This document shows positions 31,511 to 43,678 of a DNA stretch of 64,000 nucleotides, in pieces. Under the pieces are notes generated by a model. That model did no database searches. It was not told where the DNA came from and was given only the letters and a program-made list of their open reading frames with translations. The translations under genes and the position numbers were made by a program. The number at the start of each line of letters is the position of its first letter. The first letter of the stretch is position 1. Source of the DNA: Zygnema cylindricum (Eukaryota > Streptophyta > Zygnematophyceae > Zygnematales > Zygnemataceae); contig JBBHKE010001991.1 of NCBI GenBank assembly GCA_037447655.1, forward strand, positions 58,436 to 122,435, written 5' to 3'.

Positions 31511-32254
31511 CTCTCGCACCAAATCAAGCAACACTATTTACGATTCGCGATTAGATTTCAATTTTGTGGCTAAGTTAAAAGCGAGCTTGTGTTCTATTTA
31601 CATGTGGTTGCTATTCTGTTACCCGTAAACCAAGGCTGGCCCTGTAAATTGTTGTTTATTTGTGACAGTCGACGTGCGGAAGCACGACACTTTTTTAACA
31701 GGTTGTTATAATATTTCGCAAGTCAAAGTTGTTCGACGGATTGACGGTCAAATCTAAACTCAGCGGTACGTAATCTGCACCAAAATTGTCATTACGATTA
31801 GCAATTCCATATTTTTCTCAATTACGCCTCTTCTCCCCCAGGCGCATGCCTCTTCTCCATCAAGCGCCGACAGTAATTGTAAGGAAACGTTTACCGACAG
31901 TAACATACTGTTCAATTCTCTATCAGGTTATGGCACCAAAGAAACTATCGCCTACGTGCTTAATTTTGAATAAGGTTCATGTTCAGACTACGAGCACAGT
32001 CAAAGATTCCAAAAACACAAAATTTTAAACTCCTATTTGTCCCACCAATCGCAAATTAAAATTATGTGAATGTACAATTTGAACGTTCGTGATTTGTTGT
32101 TTTTGTCGTTTTTTTTTCGTTCGTATTTTATCGTTGAAATTTGAAAAAAATAGGCGCTGCAAATTTCGAATGAAAATGGATGGTCAAGGAGGCATCACAG
32201 GACATTTTTCAACCAACATTTTTTTGTGGTTTTCTACGGATTTGATTTTAACCT
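31511..32254. other. No gene seen
   Basis: Mixed-composition sequence with no recognised domain. A plus frame at 31786-32028 (80 codons) shows no family resemblance and is probably chance. Confidence 0.45.
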
Positions 32255-33270
32255 GTTTGAAGGCGCGTGGCCTATGCCACATGTAACGTTTATATCTCAC
32301 ATCCATCGTGGATCGTATGTGACCTTTCCACGTGTACAAATTTTACATGTCTAGTGTGTAGCTAGTCTCCTTGAAAACAATAGAGGAGACTAGCCACACA
32401 CAATATAGAATGACCGCGTGCTTCGAAAACACAAAATCGGAAGGCCGACGTTGTCGCCCAAGAGTTTAGAGAATCTTACCGAATCTCAAGTAATCATGTT
32501 GAAAAGAAATAAAAAAAAAATCATATGGCCTTTGTATGGAAATGCATTTTTTCCTGTAAACAGCCTCACTTTTCGCCTGATGGAGGTTCACCCTCATCCA
32601 TCAGGTCGTGCCAGCAACGCACCTATCACCTACGTGCTTCATTTCAATTTTAACCACGTATATTAAAAGATTTGAAAAGCACAAAATCTGAACGGCGTAT
32701 TTGTACGGACAGGCGAAGTTTAAGATTTATAAAACTGTATTAAATTTTAACTTTTGTGCGTGCGTACTTATCACATAAAAATAATGCCAATATGTTTTAA
32801 AATCAAAGTCCTTTCCGCGAAGGAAAAGAAGCTTTAGAGGATATCATTTGGCAAAGATTTTTTCGTCGCTTAGGGTAGATTTGAGTACACCCTGTACGAT
32901 GCACATGGCCTTCGCCAAATGTTAGGTTGTAATTGCTCATCCGCCATGGATTATATCTTTTGTTTCCAGGTGTACCAATAGACACGTCGAGTGTATGGCA
33001 AGTCTAATTCTGGGAATAGTTGAGGTGTACCAATAGACACGTCGAGTGTGTGGCAAGTCTACTTCTGGAAATAGTTGAGGAGACTGTCCAGACATTGGAC
33101 AGAATGAGCGTTTGCTTCAAAACCCAAAATCGAACGGTCGAAATTTTTGCCCAAAAGTTTGGAGAATCTTACCGAAACTCTAGTTAACATGTTTTATGAT
33201 AAAAAAGAAAAAAAATCGGTACAGCGTAGTACAAAAAGGCACGTTTTCTAGTAAACAACCTCACTTTTTG
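32255..33270. repeat. Two adjacent copies of a dispersed repeat also found at 7.3 and 16.4 kb
   Basis: 32255-32590 and 32890-33270 share GAGAATCTTACCGAA(A/T)CT, AACA(A/G)CCTCACTTTT, CACGTG-flanked GTACA motifs and GGAGACTA/GT blocks. 7290-7650 and 16400-16750 have the same order (ACATGGCCTACGCGACGTG at the start, CTCAAGTAAAGATGTTTCC later). The second copy contains a perfect 56-bp tandem duplication start at about 32969 and 33025 (GTGTACCAATAGACACGTCG). Confidence 0.6.
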
Positions 33271-33604
33271 CTTCATGGAACCCCACCCTTTGACTATGTT
33301 CCATCACGTAGAGCCAGTAAACCACATGTTTTAAATGGAGTGGCACTACGAAAGCAACGATCCCGGTAGGGAGATCGCTATTGCGAAAAAAGATTCAATC
33401 ACCGAGGTAAAGATTATCAGCCCCTATACATCTCTTTCCACTGTGTATTCTTTGAACTCATTGTTTCATGTATAAAGGATTCAAGTGCTGGTGAATGAGC
33501 TCTTTTACGATCTCTAAGTATTTTGTTAAAATTTATATATGCAATGTGTGTCAAACTGGTGAGCTAAAACAACATATGAAGCAGATCAATAGAATGCCTC
33601 TACA

Positions 33605-33800
33605 AAATTTAAAGTTAACTTGATTCTTACTTAACTTCAACTTAAATTTTACTGAACTTTAACTAAACTACAATTGAAATTCAACTTAACCTTAAATGGA
33701 CTTTCTTTACTCTAACTAAACTTTAGCTAACTTTAATTTCATTTCAACTTCACTTTTAACTAACTTGCTTAAATCACTAAACTTTAACTAACTTGTTTGT
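33605..33800. repeat. Low-complexity AACTTTAACTA-type repeat
   Basis: Irregular array of ACTAAACTTTAACTAA- and TCAACTT-like words with roughly 11-12 bp spacing. No fixed unit can be stated. Confidence 0.6.
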
Positions 33801-34079
33801 TAATAATTTTTGAGCGTCATCACTATTTTTTTATCAATAATTTGTATTCGTACGCTTCTTTTGTTTATTTATCATTATTTTTTTCTCATGCTGCAGGTTT
33901 TGATTTGTCTATCCAAAAAATAATTTGTTTTGGTATAAACTTTTTTCATGGATCATGGTTAGTAACTGTAAGATATTTTTTTATTGTTTGTTTCATTTTT
34001 TTTTACTAGCTTTTCAAGCATTTTATCAAGCATTGTAGGATGTTGGTGTTTCGTCCAAAAAAGTGTTGACATCTACCAA

Positions 34080-35440
34080 CTACTCCCGTCCGTGAACAGC
34101 GTTAAAAACTACATTATATCTTTTGCCAAAGATATTCATAGTTTGATCAAACCAAAACTTTGAGAAAATATTGATGGCAATATTTTTGTCACATTAACGA
34201 TCGATTTGTGGACCGAGACAATAAAAGGAACCTCAACCGCTCATTTTATCGACAAAGAAACTTCATGCATGCATGCTTCAAATCGATCATTTTCCGACAG
34301 AAAACCATACCGCGGAAAACGTTTTAATGACTTTCAAAAATTGTTTGACCGAATTAGAAATGTCCGATTTTGATGTTTTGTGAATCGTTGCGTTGTTGTA
34401 AACAATATTGGCTCTAACATGTGTGAGGTTGAAGGTATACCGAGTATGTTTACTTGGATACCTTGCACAAACTATAAAATTACTACGATTGTGACAACGA
34501 TCTTAAACAGGAGTGGAACTTCTAAAAAATACAAAACAATGTCGAAGTCCGTGACTTGTTTGATTTAATTCACTCTTGTAAATCATTGGTCACGTTTTAA
34601 AAACAGAGCGATTTACAAAATCTGTTGGAAAACACTTTAAAACAAGAAAACGCAACGCGGTGGGATTCTTGCTCCGACTGCTTAAGAGTATTTACGATGT
34701 ATTCCATGAGATATGATCGATTGCACAAGCAAAAAGTAAATTGTTACTTTTTTCTTGTATCGATAAGACTCATCTTACCGAACTTCTACAATTTTTGAAA
34801 AGGTTTGAAGGAACGACCCTAACGCTAGAAAAAAATCAAAGAAGCAACTTTACAATTCGTTGTGTTTAAACTATCGCCTATCCTTAACCATTGTAAGATA
34901 ACAAAAATATCTTACAGTGATGGTGAAAAAGAATGCCCCACCAAATCCCCAAACTTGCAAAAGTTGAAAAAACTTGTCATTAAATTTGCACTACCAAAGT
35001 GGGGTTTTCATGAGTTTTATACCGTCGCGATTCTTTTAGATTCTTGACAAAAACATAGGCTTGAAACAATTGGGTTATCGAAAACCGAAATTGAAAGCAA
35101 GAGGATCAAATTCAACAACTTGCAAACGCCCTCGGTGGTGACATTGACTTTCTTTGTCCTCAACATATAACAAAATAACGAAAACATTGAAAATGAATAC
35201 GATTTCACAAGTTTTTTGGTGAGAGCGATGACAAAGAGGGGGTACTTATTACCACCGACTACAAAATGCTTGTTAATGATGAATTGAAACGAAAATTTGT
35301 TTTAAAATTGACCAGTGACGAAAGTTTGAATTTTAACATACTCCAATGGTGTAAAAAACAATCAAGTTTTCATGCGAAAGATAGAGGATTTCCTATTCTA
35401 GCTTGTGTCGTTAGATCTGTTCTAGCTATTCCGTCTTTTC
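34080..35440 (+). pseudogene. hAT-family transposase pseudogene
   Basis: Pieces of a hAT transposase appear in the expected order. LPSVNSVKNYIISFAK is followed by LTIDLWTETIKGTSTAHFID (the DLW/TAHFID signature with the first catalytic Asp, near 34190-34250). VVVNNIGSNM (34403-34430) equals the second motif TTDNxxNM with Asp replaced by Asn. ATRWDS lies near 34652, with LKRFEGTTLTLE afterwards. The C-terminal dimerisation region is NFNILQWCKKQ then PILACVVRSVLAIPSF (about 35330-35435). At least two stops and two frame changes separate the pieces. No N-terminal BED finger and no flanking hAT TIRs were found. An intact relative would excise and insert DNA with 8-bp target duplications. Confidence 0.75.
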
Positions 35441-35944
35441 TCTTGAATTTTATGCCTCCGCTATGTTAAATGTTTATTGTTTTATGTTTATAGTTTTTTC
35501 TTACGATCCTATCAAGTGGTATCGGTGCAATATAAGTGCTCAAGCTTTGTATAGAAGTGGCGAGTGTGTTTACGATATGGGGGGAAACAAAAACATGTCT
35601 TCCCCTTTCACGCCCTCCTCGTCCTTTCCTCCCTTGGAAACTTGGGCTGACCCATGAGATCCTCCAAAAAAAACAAAAGCTAGTTTCGGCTTTGTGGAAC
35701 CTCATCCTTTAGATTCTCTTAAACAACAAAATGGTGGAGGGATCGTTATCTCTGAGAAGCGGTTAACCTCATTTTTTGATAATCTCCTTAGCCTTATGAA
35801 TCAACGACTTTCGAAAATTGATTGGAGGATCTTGAAACTAACCTTAGGCAATTAGAATCTCAATCCCAACAGTGGTGATATCGATTGAGAGAATGATGAT
35901 GGTGCGAGAAAATAAAATTTTGGAAAGGGGAATTTTTTTATCGG

Positions 35945-36510
35945 TGATGATTCAGTCTTGGATGAAGGAGACCCGAAAAAATATATATGTTCTATGCCAG
36001 GGAAATTTGTTATATTGAATGGGAGCAATTATGCATCTTGTAAAAAATATATTAAAACTCAATTGGTGTTTTGCCGCCTATGGATAGTGGTGTTTAGAGA
36101 GGAGAGGCCCTTAGATATTGACCGTAATGCTCATAGGACTTGGAAATGAAAGAACTTAGCGGCAATTGTTGGCCTAATGAAATAGTGTACTCATTCGGCT
36201 CACAATCGGTTGCTCACCTTTGGATGGGCCCATGAGTGTTGGAAAGCCCTTTAAAATCAATTTGAAATGAGTCTATAGATATAAGACTTGAAGAGATAAA
36301 ATATAAATTATGGAAACTTTACTCAATAATGGTAGAGTAATCATGGATAAAGATAAAATGATTGGATTGTTAAATGCATCACCAAAGAATTTACTCCATA
36401 TAAAACAAATTTTAAATGTGAGAGTTGATACCACTTATGAATATGTATTTAAAAATCTTAAAAATATAGAAGATAAAGGTAGGTCCTCAAGAGTGTCCAT
36501 TAGCATTGGA
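35945..36510 (+). pseudogene. Ty1/copia gag relic
   Basis: GKFVILNGSNYASCKKYI and TQLVFCRLWIVV followed by RTWK match the start of copia gag (KLNGxNYxxWKxxMxxxL..LWxVV). After a stop, LAAIVGLMK, then HECWKAL and NQFE match the UBN2-type domain (AxxxWxALxxxFE). LLNASPKNLLHIKQIL continues the pattern (LLxSLPxSY). Three or more stops and frame changes are present. No protease, integrase or LTR was found beside it. Confidence 0.6.
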
Positions 36511-38324
36511 CATTAAATGGAACCTCACAATATGAATGGATGTCATGAATATTAATCATCTCTATGGTAAAGGGCGGTAGAAGGGTAGAATCTAGAAGGA
36601 ATATTGGAGGTCCTAAAGTCGAGGATGAAGTTGGCGCAATGTCACTTGCTACCTATGTAATAACTCTATTTTGGGCTCAAAGCCAACAAACATTAGCGTT
36701 TATTTGTACACATAATACTTACTTGGATACACATCCCCATATTGTAGCCATGATAATTTGTGTTCACATGTTCGACGCTTGAACATGTGAGAACAAGTTC
36801 TAGCGGTTGTCCCTCGTTTTTCCCTCGTCTTTATGACTAGGAATCAAATATGAGAGCCCTTCTACATGGCGGCGCACTCAATTTCTCATGTGGACGCTTT
36901 TATTTGACACTTAATATGTATTTTTGTAAAAAAATAATGACCTGTATTAGTAAGGAATGATAATGGTTTTAGTAAGGACTGACAAATTTCGTACATTACC
37001 CTATTTAAAAACAGTCGTAATTGGAGTAATTAAGGCCAAGTAAACAAAACTTACATTAACATAAAAAATAGAGTTATCATTTATTTAGAATTTTATTTTT
37101 GGTTCGAGACTCAAAATTTGGGGGCGCCTATTTAGCATTATTAACGCTAATAGCGTTTCACAGTGTATAGAGAAAAAGACATCCTTGAAGTGACGTTGAA
37201 ATGTGTTTCGTTTCATTTTGTATCGGTTAATTTGTAGTAGTAAATTTTGATTGAATATTTTTCTATTTTTAATTTTACTATAAGTCAAAATCGGTGAAAG
37301 CAATTTATAAAAAATGCATTGTTCCATGCGCATATTCCTTATCTGGAGGACATAAATTAAAATATGTGTTGTCTCGTTTGACTTATCATGTTTTTTCACA
37401 CAAACGACATTAACTTGTGCCAACTCAATCCTTTTTTTAAATTTAAACCCGATACGAACTAGTTTGAAGTTTAATAACAATACTTGCGAATGGAATAGAC
37501 GAACGGGAATTTACATTTCCACGTGTAAATTATGTCGCACTATATGTACCGTACATTTAGACAAAGATGCGAAAAAAATTATAATGGAAAAAGAAAAACG
37601 GCAAGAGTTAGGTCGGTGATTGTACTTTAGTGAAGGGCGACTTTTTCAAACATCAAGCTCGGGAGATTAAAAAACGGATTCAGCAAACACATAGCGAATA
37701 GAATCTAGAGTTTTGTACAGCTTTTCAACTTCTTTTACTTACACTTTGGTCGTCTCTATGTGACAATTTTACGGCACTAAAGATTTTGGCTGTTCTAGAT
37801 CCGTAAATATTATGAAACGTGAATATGAGTTGTCGCAAACCGGGACACCATGGGTCTACACTCTACTGTTGGCAGAGCATTATGGGGAACCTTAGCGTGG
37901 GTTCGAAATTTTGTCATTGTTGGACACCCAACATTGTACGAAAGTTTTTCTTTACACGACAAAAAACTGGTTATAAACGACACTAGACGCGGCTTAAGTC
38001 GACGACACGCTCACGTTGCATTTCAAAGGAAACTAATTTTAGGGTGAGGTCAAAATTCCATTAGCGAGAAAGTTGGTTGTTTACTTAGTGCCGTACTATT
38101 CATACCGTACCAATTTTTTTTTGAAAAAACATCTTTACTGAATAACCTCCAATGGGCGAAAAAATTGGTCGTCTGATAGTTTGCTATTTTCATCCGAGAC
38201 GCCATTTCGCGAACTCTGCAACATGTGGCGTATGTCGTCAAAGAGGACATTAGGCACAAATTGAGCGTATAAAATTGGTCCACGTGGAAAAGAGAAAAAA
38301 ATCCACGGAAAATGCGTGATCAGA
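36511..38324. other. No convincing gene
   Basis: Several short frames (up to 131 codons at 37085-37480, minus) show no domain or low-complexity signature. No counterpart of this stretch elsewhere in the window was recognised. Confidence 0.45.
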
Positions 38325-38876
38325 TGCCTACACGTCGTATAGACCATGTGCCATACGCCAAGATTGATGAGAGTCCACCGAAATTATCGCTTCACGCTCA
38401 CACCAACAAAGTTTCCCGTCGTTTTTTTGTCGTTCGGTTAGTACAATATAATGCACTCTGCATGAGTCGTTAAACACCTCCGCTGGTACAAATATTGCGT
38501 TCAAATTTTGATTTGATCTAATATCGATTATCCATCCATGATCATCGATCCAACCATAATGTGGAAAACAATGCCACGACCATCAGTAAACGTATCCGTA
38601 CATTTCCACAAACTTCGTAATAAAAGTCTGACCTAAGTGGGTAATGTTGTGTATTGGGTAATTTATTATCAAGATGGGTTCGATAACAGTTATTATTGAT
38701 AATGGAACTGTAAAGAGTCCTAATATATCGTTCGGAAAGAACAAAAAATTATCTCCAATATACTGGTTTGTGATGATTTTCTTACCACATGTACGTAATT
38801 GTGGTACCAAACCAAAGAATGAAATGAGTATGGTTTTATGGCGACGGCAACAGACGGCTTTTGAAGGTTAATTTTA
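38325..38876. repeat. Dispersed repeat, copy 1 (copy 2 at 49.00-49.64 kb)
   Basis: Shared landmarks in the same order and orientation: CCACCGAAATTATCGC, TTCGGTTAGTACA, CTTCGTAATRAAAGTCTGACC, ATACYGGTTTGTGATKATTT and GTTTTATGGCGACGGCAAC. Similarity stops at GGTTAATTTTAC in both. Confidence 0.8.
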
Positions 38877-38877
38877 C

Positions 38878-39716
38878 TAGTGTTATGTATCGGTTTATCG
38901 CGATAGCACCGATACTGAGAGTTATCGGTTATTGAACGGTCAGAGGTTCCGATACATCGGTCAGACACCAACAAATTCCATATCGACGATAAACATAGTA
39001 TGCATATAATAGTACTATACAACATAATGTATTATATTATTTACTTTATATAGCGTGGTATGTCGTATAATGTATCTGTTCCCTATTTGTTTAACAAAAA
39101 CCTATTACGGGCAACGCAGCACATAAACATCAATAAACTTAAAACAATACTGTATAGTTCTAAATCTGTAGTATTGAAATGAACAACTCAAATTACATTG
39201 TAAAATTTTAAGTCAAACTTTTTCGAAAAACACACGTACAGACGAACAGACGAAAAGACGAACAGATCAAACGAGCACATCTGTCAGATGGTGCCATTTA
39301 CTACCACCATGGAAGTGATATGAGGGCGTAACTAACCTTGCAAAAAAAAAATAACAGTCAAAAGGACATTCTGGATGGGTATGGGAACGTGGAACCCAAG
39401 TAAAACCCCCTTAAATTAAAAATAATGAAGAAAATATCGCGATTTTTTCCCGAAATCGGGGGGAGGGGATCCGCGGCGCGTCCGGGGAACAACCCGTACA
39501 GTTTGAGTGTATGGGTCGTACATTTAGCTGTACGGTCCGTATAGATATCGCCGATAGTTATCGATATTGGTGTTATCGAGATATAAAACCAATATTATCG
39601 GCTGTTTATCGGCGATAGCACCGAAGTCGATATATCGTGCCAATATATCGATTATCGACAACCCGAAAAAAGGCACATATCGATTATCGGCAAATCCTTG
39701 CCGATACACAACACTA
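38878..39716. mobile_element. 839-bp TIR element rich in CGATA motifs
   Basis: The left end TAGTGTTATGTATCGG and right end CCGATACACAACACTA form a 16-bp terminal inverted repeat with one mismatch. The interior near each end is dense in ATCGATA/TATCGGT words on both strands. No transposase frame is present, so it would be non-autonomous. Flanking 8-mers do not match. A decayed relative is at 18540-18933, and loosely similar sequence is at 49640-49770. Confidence 0.65.
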
Positions 39717-39805
39717 ACAAATACAAAGCTTATGATTTTCACTTCGCTTACGTCACCCTATTCACGCTTCTAGTTTGACCATAGAAACCCTTACGACCAA
39801 CAGTA

Positions 39806-40021
39806 CACCGCGTATCGCTATTAGTGTTAATAATCTTTTCGCCGCTTAAGACATATTTTCTCCGTACACACTTGTCCGATTTTCACATGGAGACAGCCAA
39901 TCGAAAGGTGAGAATCGTACGTTTCAATCGCAACCGTTAAATCTATAATCCGAAAAGTGTGTACGGATAAAAGTTGTTTAAAGTGGAAAAAAAATATTTA
40001 CACTAATAACAATACACGGTG
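39806..40021. mobile_element. TA-flanked MITE, copy 1
   Basis: 216 bp between TA dinucleotides. The ends CACCGCGTATCGCTATTAG and TACACTAATAACAATACACGGTG are inverted. A second, inner inverted repeat (TTCTCCGTACACACTTGTC / CAAGTGTGTACGGA) makes much of it foldable. TA target duplication suggests Tc1/mariner-type mobilisation. No coding capacity. Confidence 0.75.
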
Positions 40022-40725
40022 TACTTTACAACGAAGCCGCCAAAAAATGTACAGAGACCACTACAAAAAAGTTACTCTAGAAAACGTGAAAAAACGTGAA
40101 AAGACGTGACGTGAAACGGACAATGACCGTCAGCTGAGACGTGACGTGACATTCCAAGACGAAGGAACTTCCGAAAGAAAAGGACACAATTCGACGTCAC
40201 ATTTTTGACGTCACATAAATATTCGACGTCATACGGTACAAGACAGATTTAGGCAAACGGGTCACAACAAAAATATGTGCATTGAAAATGTTTTCGGTAA
40301 CCTCCCTAATGTGAACGAACTTTATCATCCAAACGATACAGTATTTTATTTTCCTCAGATTGTCAGAATTACAGAATAAGAATATATACAGTACAGTACT
40401 GTACTCTTGCCAGATTTCGTATGCATACAAAATGTGTTCTTCCAATTTTGTACGTCCAGATTTTTTTTAGGGTTAGAGTCTTCACTCTGATTGGTCTTGA
40501 GCTCGTCAAAAAAAATACTATTTCTCGTTCACGGACACTTTAACGCATTTTGAGGTCCAATAATAGTTATTTGTGGATCCTATAGATTCGATTATATGGA
40601 CATTTACCAATCTACTGCCAAAGAGTGTATATTGGCAAAAATATCGCGAATCGCCACACTTCGAAATACTACGCACTGTAGAAAATTGAATGAAGGTTGG
40701 CTTTTGACAGTACTGTACTATACGG

Positions 40726-41181
40726 AGGTCGCAAACGGTTAACCGAAACCCTAACCGACCGTTAACCGACCGCCCGCGTCGGATCCGGAACGGATTCGGG
40801 TGCCAAATTTGGGGGGCCGGGCAGATTCGGGCGGTTGATTCACAAAACAGAAAAAAAAACGGTTAAGGTCAGGTAAGTAAAAAAGAAAAAAATGAAAGTT
40901 TTGTACCGTCCATACTATCCAACATTATTGTACTTTGTTCTCTTGGTATCGTGGAAGGTATAAGGAAAATGTACCATTAATTTTGTATTTTTTCGGGCAC
41001 GGGCGGGTAAGGGTAGTCGCGAGAAAATCGAGATTCGGTTTACTTTTTTTTTCGTAAACACGTTTCGGGTAACGGTTAACAATTTTGGAGCGTGAAATAA
41101 CCTAGTCGGGCGTCGGGTACTCAAATTTTGAAAAAAAAAAAGGTCAGTTTCGGTTATCTAAAATTTTGACATTTGTGACCT
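40726..41181. mobile_element. hAT-like non-autonomous element, copy 1
   Basis: Ends AGGTCGCAA and TTGTGACCT. Subterminal repeats of AACCGACCG / CGGTTAAC type recall the terminal regions of plant hAT elements. TATACGG lies at 40719-40725 and again at 41186-41192, a plausible hAT-size target duplication a few bases off the visible TIR end. Its relative at 49773-50232 shares the entire interior order. Confidence 0.6.
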
Positions 41182-41664
41182 CTTTTATACGGTTGCTGTA
41201 CGAATATCATTAGCGATGTGTGGTGTCTGTGGACGCTACAGTGGGTCACGCAACAGTAACAGCTGTCATCCAGTTTTGTGTCATTCAGCTACGTGGCACT
41301 TTGCACGATTCACACTAGAAATGGATGACAAATGAGATGAGGAAACCAATAATCCCGTACCATTCAGGCCGCAAAACAACAAAAACAGAGGCGCCAAACA
41401 GGTCGACCGCTCGGTTGTCAACCTTTTTGGAGGGTAGGGACGGACATAATATACGATTTGGATCGTAGCGACGGACAAAACATACGGTCAAGTGCGTCAA
41501 AACACAACTGTGGTAAATCATCTTATTTTCCGGAAAACCTTTTCGGAATGCAGAAATGCGACTTTGAAAAAACAGGAAGTCGTATCCCGAATGAATGATC
41601 CGTACTGTAACGATTTTTTTTGTAAATGCTAACCCATAAACAAATAGCCAATCAAAATCAACTA

Positions 41665-42447
41665 AGGGTATGTCCCCATGTACTTGTAACATAGCGAACT
41701 TACTTTGTATTTTAGCGCGGATCAGCCGGACCCGGTTTTCAAGTGTCCATATGTGTAAGAACGTAATTGTAACTTACATTTGTGACGATTATATACGTCG
41801 ACAATACCTGCGACTGTTGTCAACGTCTACAATCTGCGTTGCCGCACGTTTTTTTTTTGGAACTGCTTTGTGACGTCGCATGTCTTATTGTGACATTGTA
41901 CACGGTACCGCCTTCCAGCCTGTGCCGTTTCACGGTTGAAGAAGATTCTCTTTGCCTTTGCGTCTCTTGTCCGGTCGACGTGAAATGGCATCAGAATTTC
42001 GAGGGCCCCGCAAAAGAAAAATCCGTACTGAACGAAAACGTACAAAACCAAACAAATTGTGTACTTTTCTTCGTCGTATTTGACGCAAACGGACAAAACA
42101 TAGCGAATTATGTACTTTTCTTTGTCCTTAGAAATCGTGTGAAATTTTTCGAAAATTACGGCACGTGCGAATATATGTTCCTATTTGTTTATTGAAAATA
42201 CCTAGTTTTAAAACACATCGCGCATGTGTTTTAAACATAGGTTTGAAGATGACGTTTTTTGTCGTGGAAGTGGGTCGAAAAACACAAGACGACAAATTTT
42301 CGTACATCCTAAGCTTGAGGATGACGCAAGTTTTACTCTACAAATTTGCGATTCCTTCGTACGGATGCAACTTAGGCAGTACGGCGCTAAGTTTTACAAG
42401 AAAACGACAGAAAATAACCCTTACTTATGCACATGGGGACATACCCT
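41665..42447. mobile_element. 783-bp TIR element
   Basis: The ends AGGGTATGTCCCCATGT and ACATGGGGACATACCCT are a perfect 17-bp inverted repeat. The interior from about 41900 to the right end reappears inverted at 47455-48015. A 137-codon plus frame (41782-42195) includes CRFTVEEDSLCLCVSCPVD; the inverted copy retains CRFTVEEDALCFCVSCPLD in frame, but no known domain is recognised and the frame may be chance. The flanking sequence shows no clear target duplication. Confidence 0.7.
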
Positions 42448-43462
42448 AAAATAAAACGTAAAAAAATGTAAACTTAAAACTTCTTTGGAACTTTGACGAA
42501 ACGTCCTCCCCCCTTCTTACCGATGGTTTGGTACGGACGGATTTGAGTCATCGGCGACTAATCGTACGGCAACATGAATCACATCGCGACGTCTTTGGTG
42601 ACGTGAGGTGACGTCAAAGGCGATTCACGTCCAAACAAAAAAAAAGGACATTCATTTCCTCATCTCATCCGTCATCCATTTTTAGTGTGAAAATGATTTT
42701 TTTCTTTTCGCGGCGCTTTTTGGTACTCTAACAAACACTCTTCTTGTCTTATATGCCGGGAAGAAACTCGTGACAAAGTACCTTTTATAGTTTTTATTCT
42801 CTCGGGCAACTCTTGCACGCTCGGCCTCTAGTCTTGCATGTTATATTTATTATGATACGACAAAGATGTCGGATGGCACCGCCCTAGCAAAGTTTGTTTT
42901 TTTTTCTCGCCTAACTTTTTTCTTCGCGGTAAACTTTTGTGCACAAAACGACAAATGTTACACAATGTTCGACAAAGTCCGTGTCTAGCGCTTTTTGTTC
43001 AGAATCTAAATGCGTATCTTAGGTCATGTACACGTGGCTTTATATCATTCGATCTCCAGTCTGTCATCATTGCAGCTCAGTGACAAATGTATCCCGCGTG
43101 CGGTGTCAAAAAGTACAGTACTTGTCAGGACTTTTTTTTTTTTTTTTTTTTTTCAGTATTTCCAAATATAACAAATTCCGCAATCGTGGTATTACAGTTG
43201 GACAGCTTTAATGTAAATAATTAAATATAGCTATATTTCCTCTTGTGAAATATCCAATTTTGTAGTATCAAACGAAATTATTGTGCTTAATTAAGGCAAA
43301 AGTCCAGCTGTACGGAGAAGGTAAAGGAGAGTCGTTGTCGTATGTAAGAGCGCTAAGGAATAGTAAGATTCTATTGGTCGGATTTTTTTGTTTGGGAAAA
43401 ACGCGCTCGCGGGTCCCTTAACGTTTTGCGCCAATGAAGGGCTCTTCAACATCCGTACAGTA
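42448..43462. other. No gene seen
   Basis: No recognisable gene. A 23-bp T run lies at about 43131-43153 and GTGACGTGAGGTGACGTC near 42599. Confidence 0.45.
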
Positions 43463-43678
43463 CACCGTGTATCGCTATTAGGGTTAATTTTTTCAAAGCT
43501 TAAAACAACTTTTCTCCGTACACACTTGTCGGATTTTCAATTTGAGACCGCCAATCGGAAGCTGAGAATGTTACCTTTCAATCGCAACCGTCAGATCCAC
43601 AATCCGACAAGTGCGTACAGAGAAAAGATGTTTGAAGTGGCGAAAAAAACCCCGAGGCTAATAACGTTTTGCGTTGTG
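43463..43678. mobile_element. TA-flanked MITE, copy 2
   Basis: 216 bp between TA dinucleotides, same length as copy 1, starting CACCGTGTATCGCTATTAG. The inner inverted pair CTCCGTACACACTTGTCGGA / TCCGACAAGTGCGTACAGAG is well kept. The right terminus (CTAATAACGTTTTGCGTTGTG) is degenerate. Confidence 0.7.

Noticed and set aside
30985-31554. 189-codon open frame on the plus strand
   Set aside because: Same polypyrimidine composition effect, and it runs across the solo LTR boundary.
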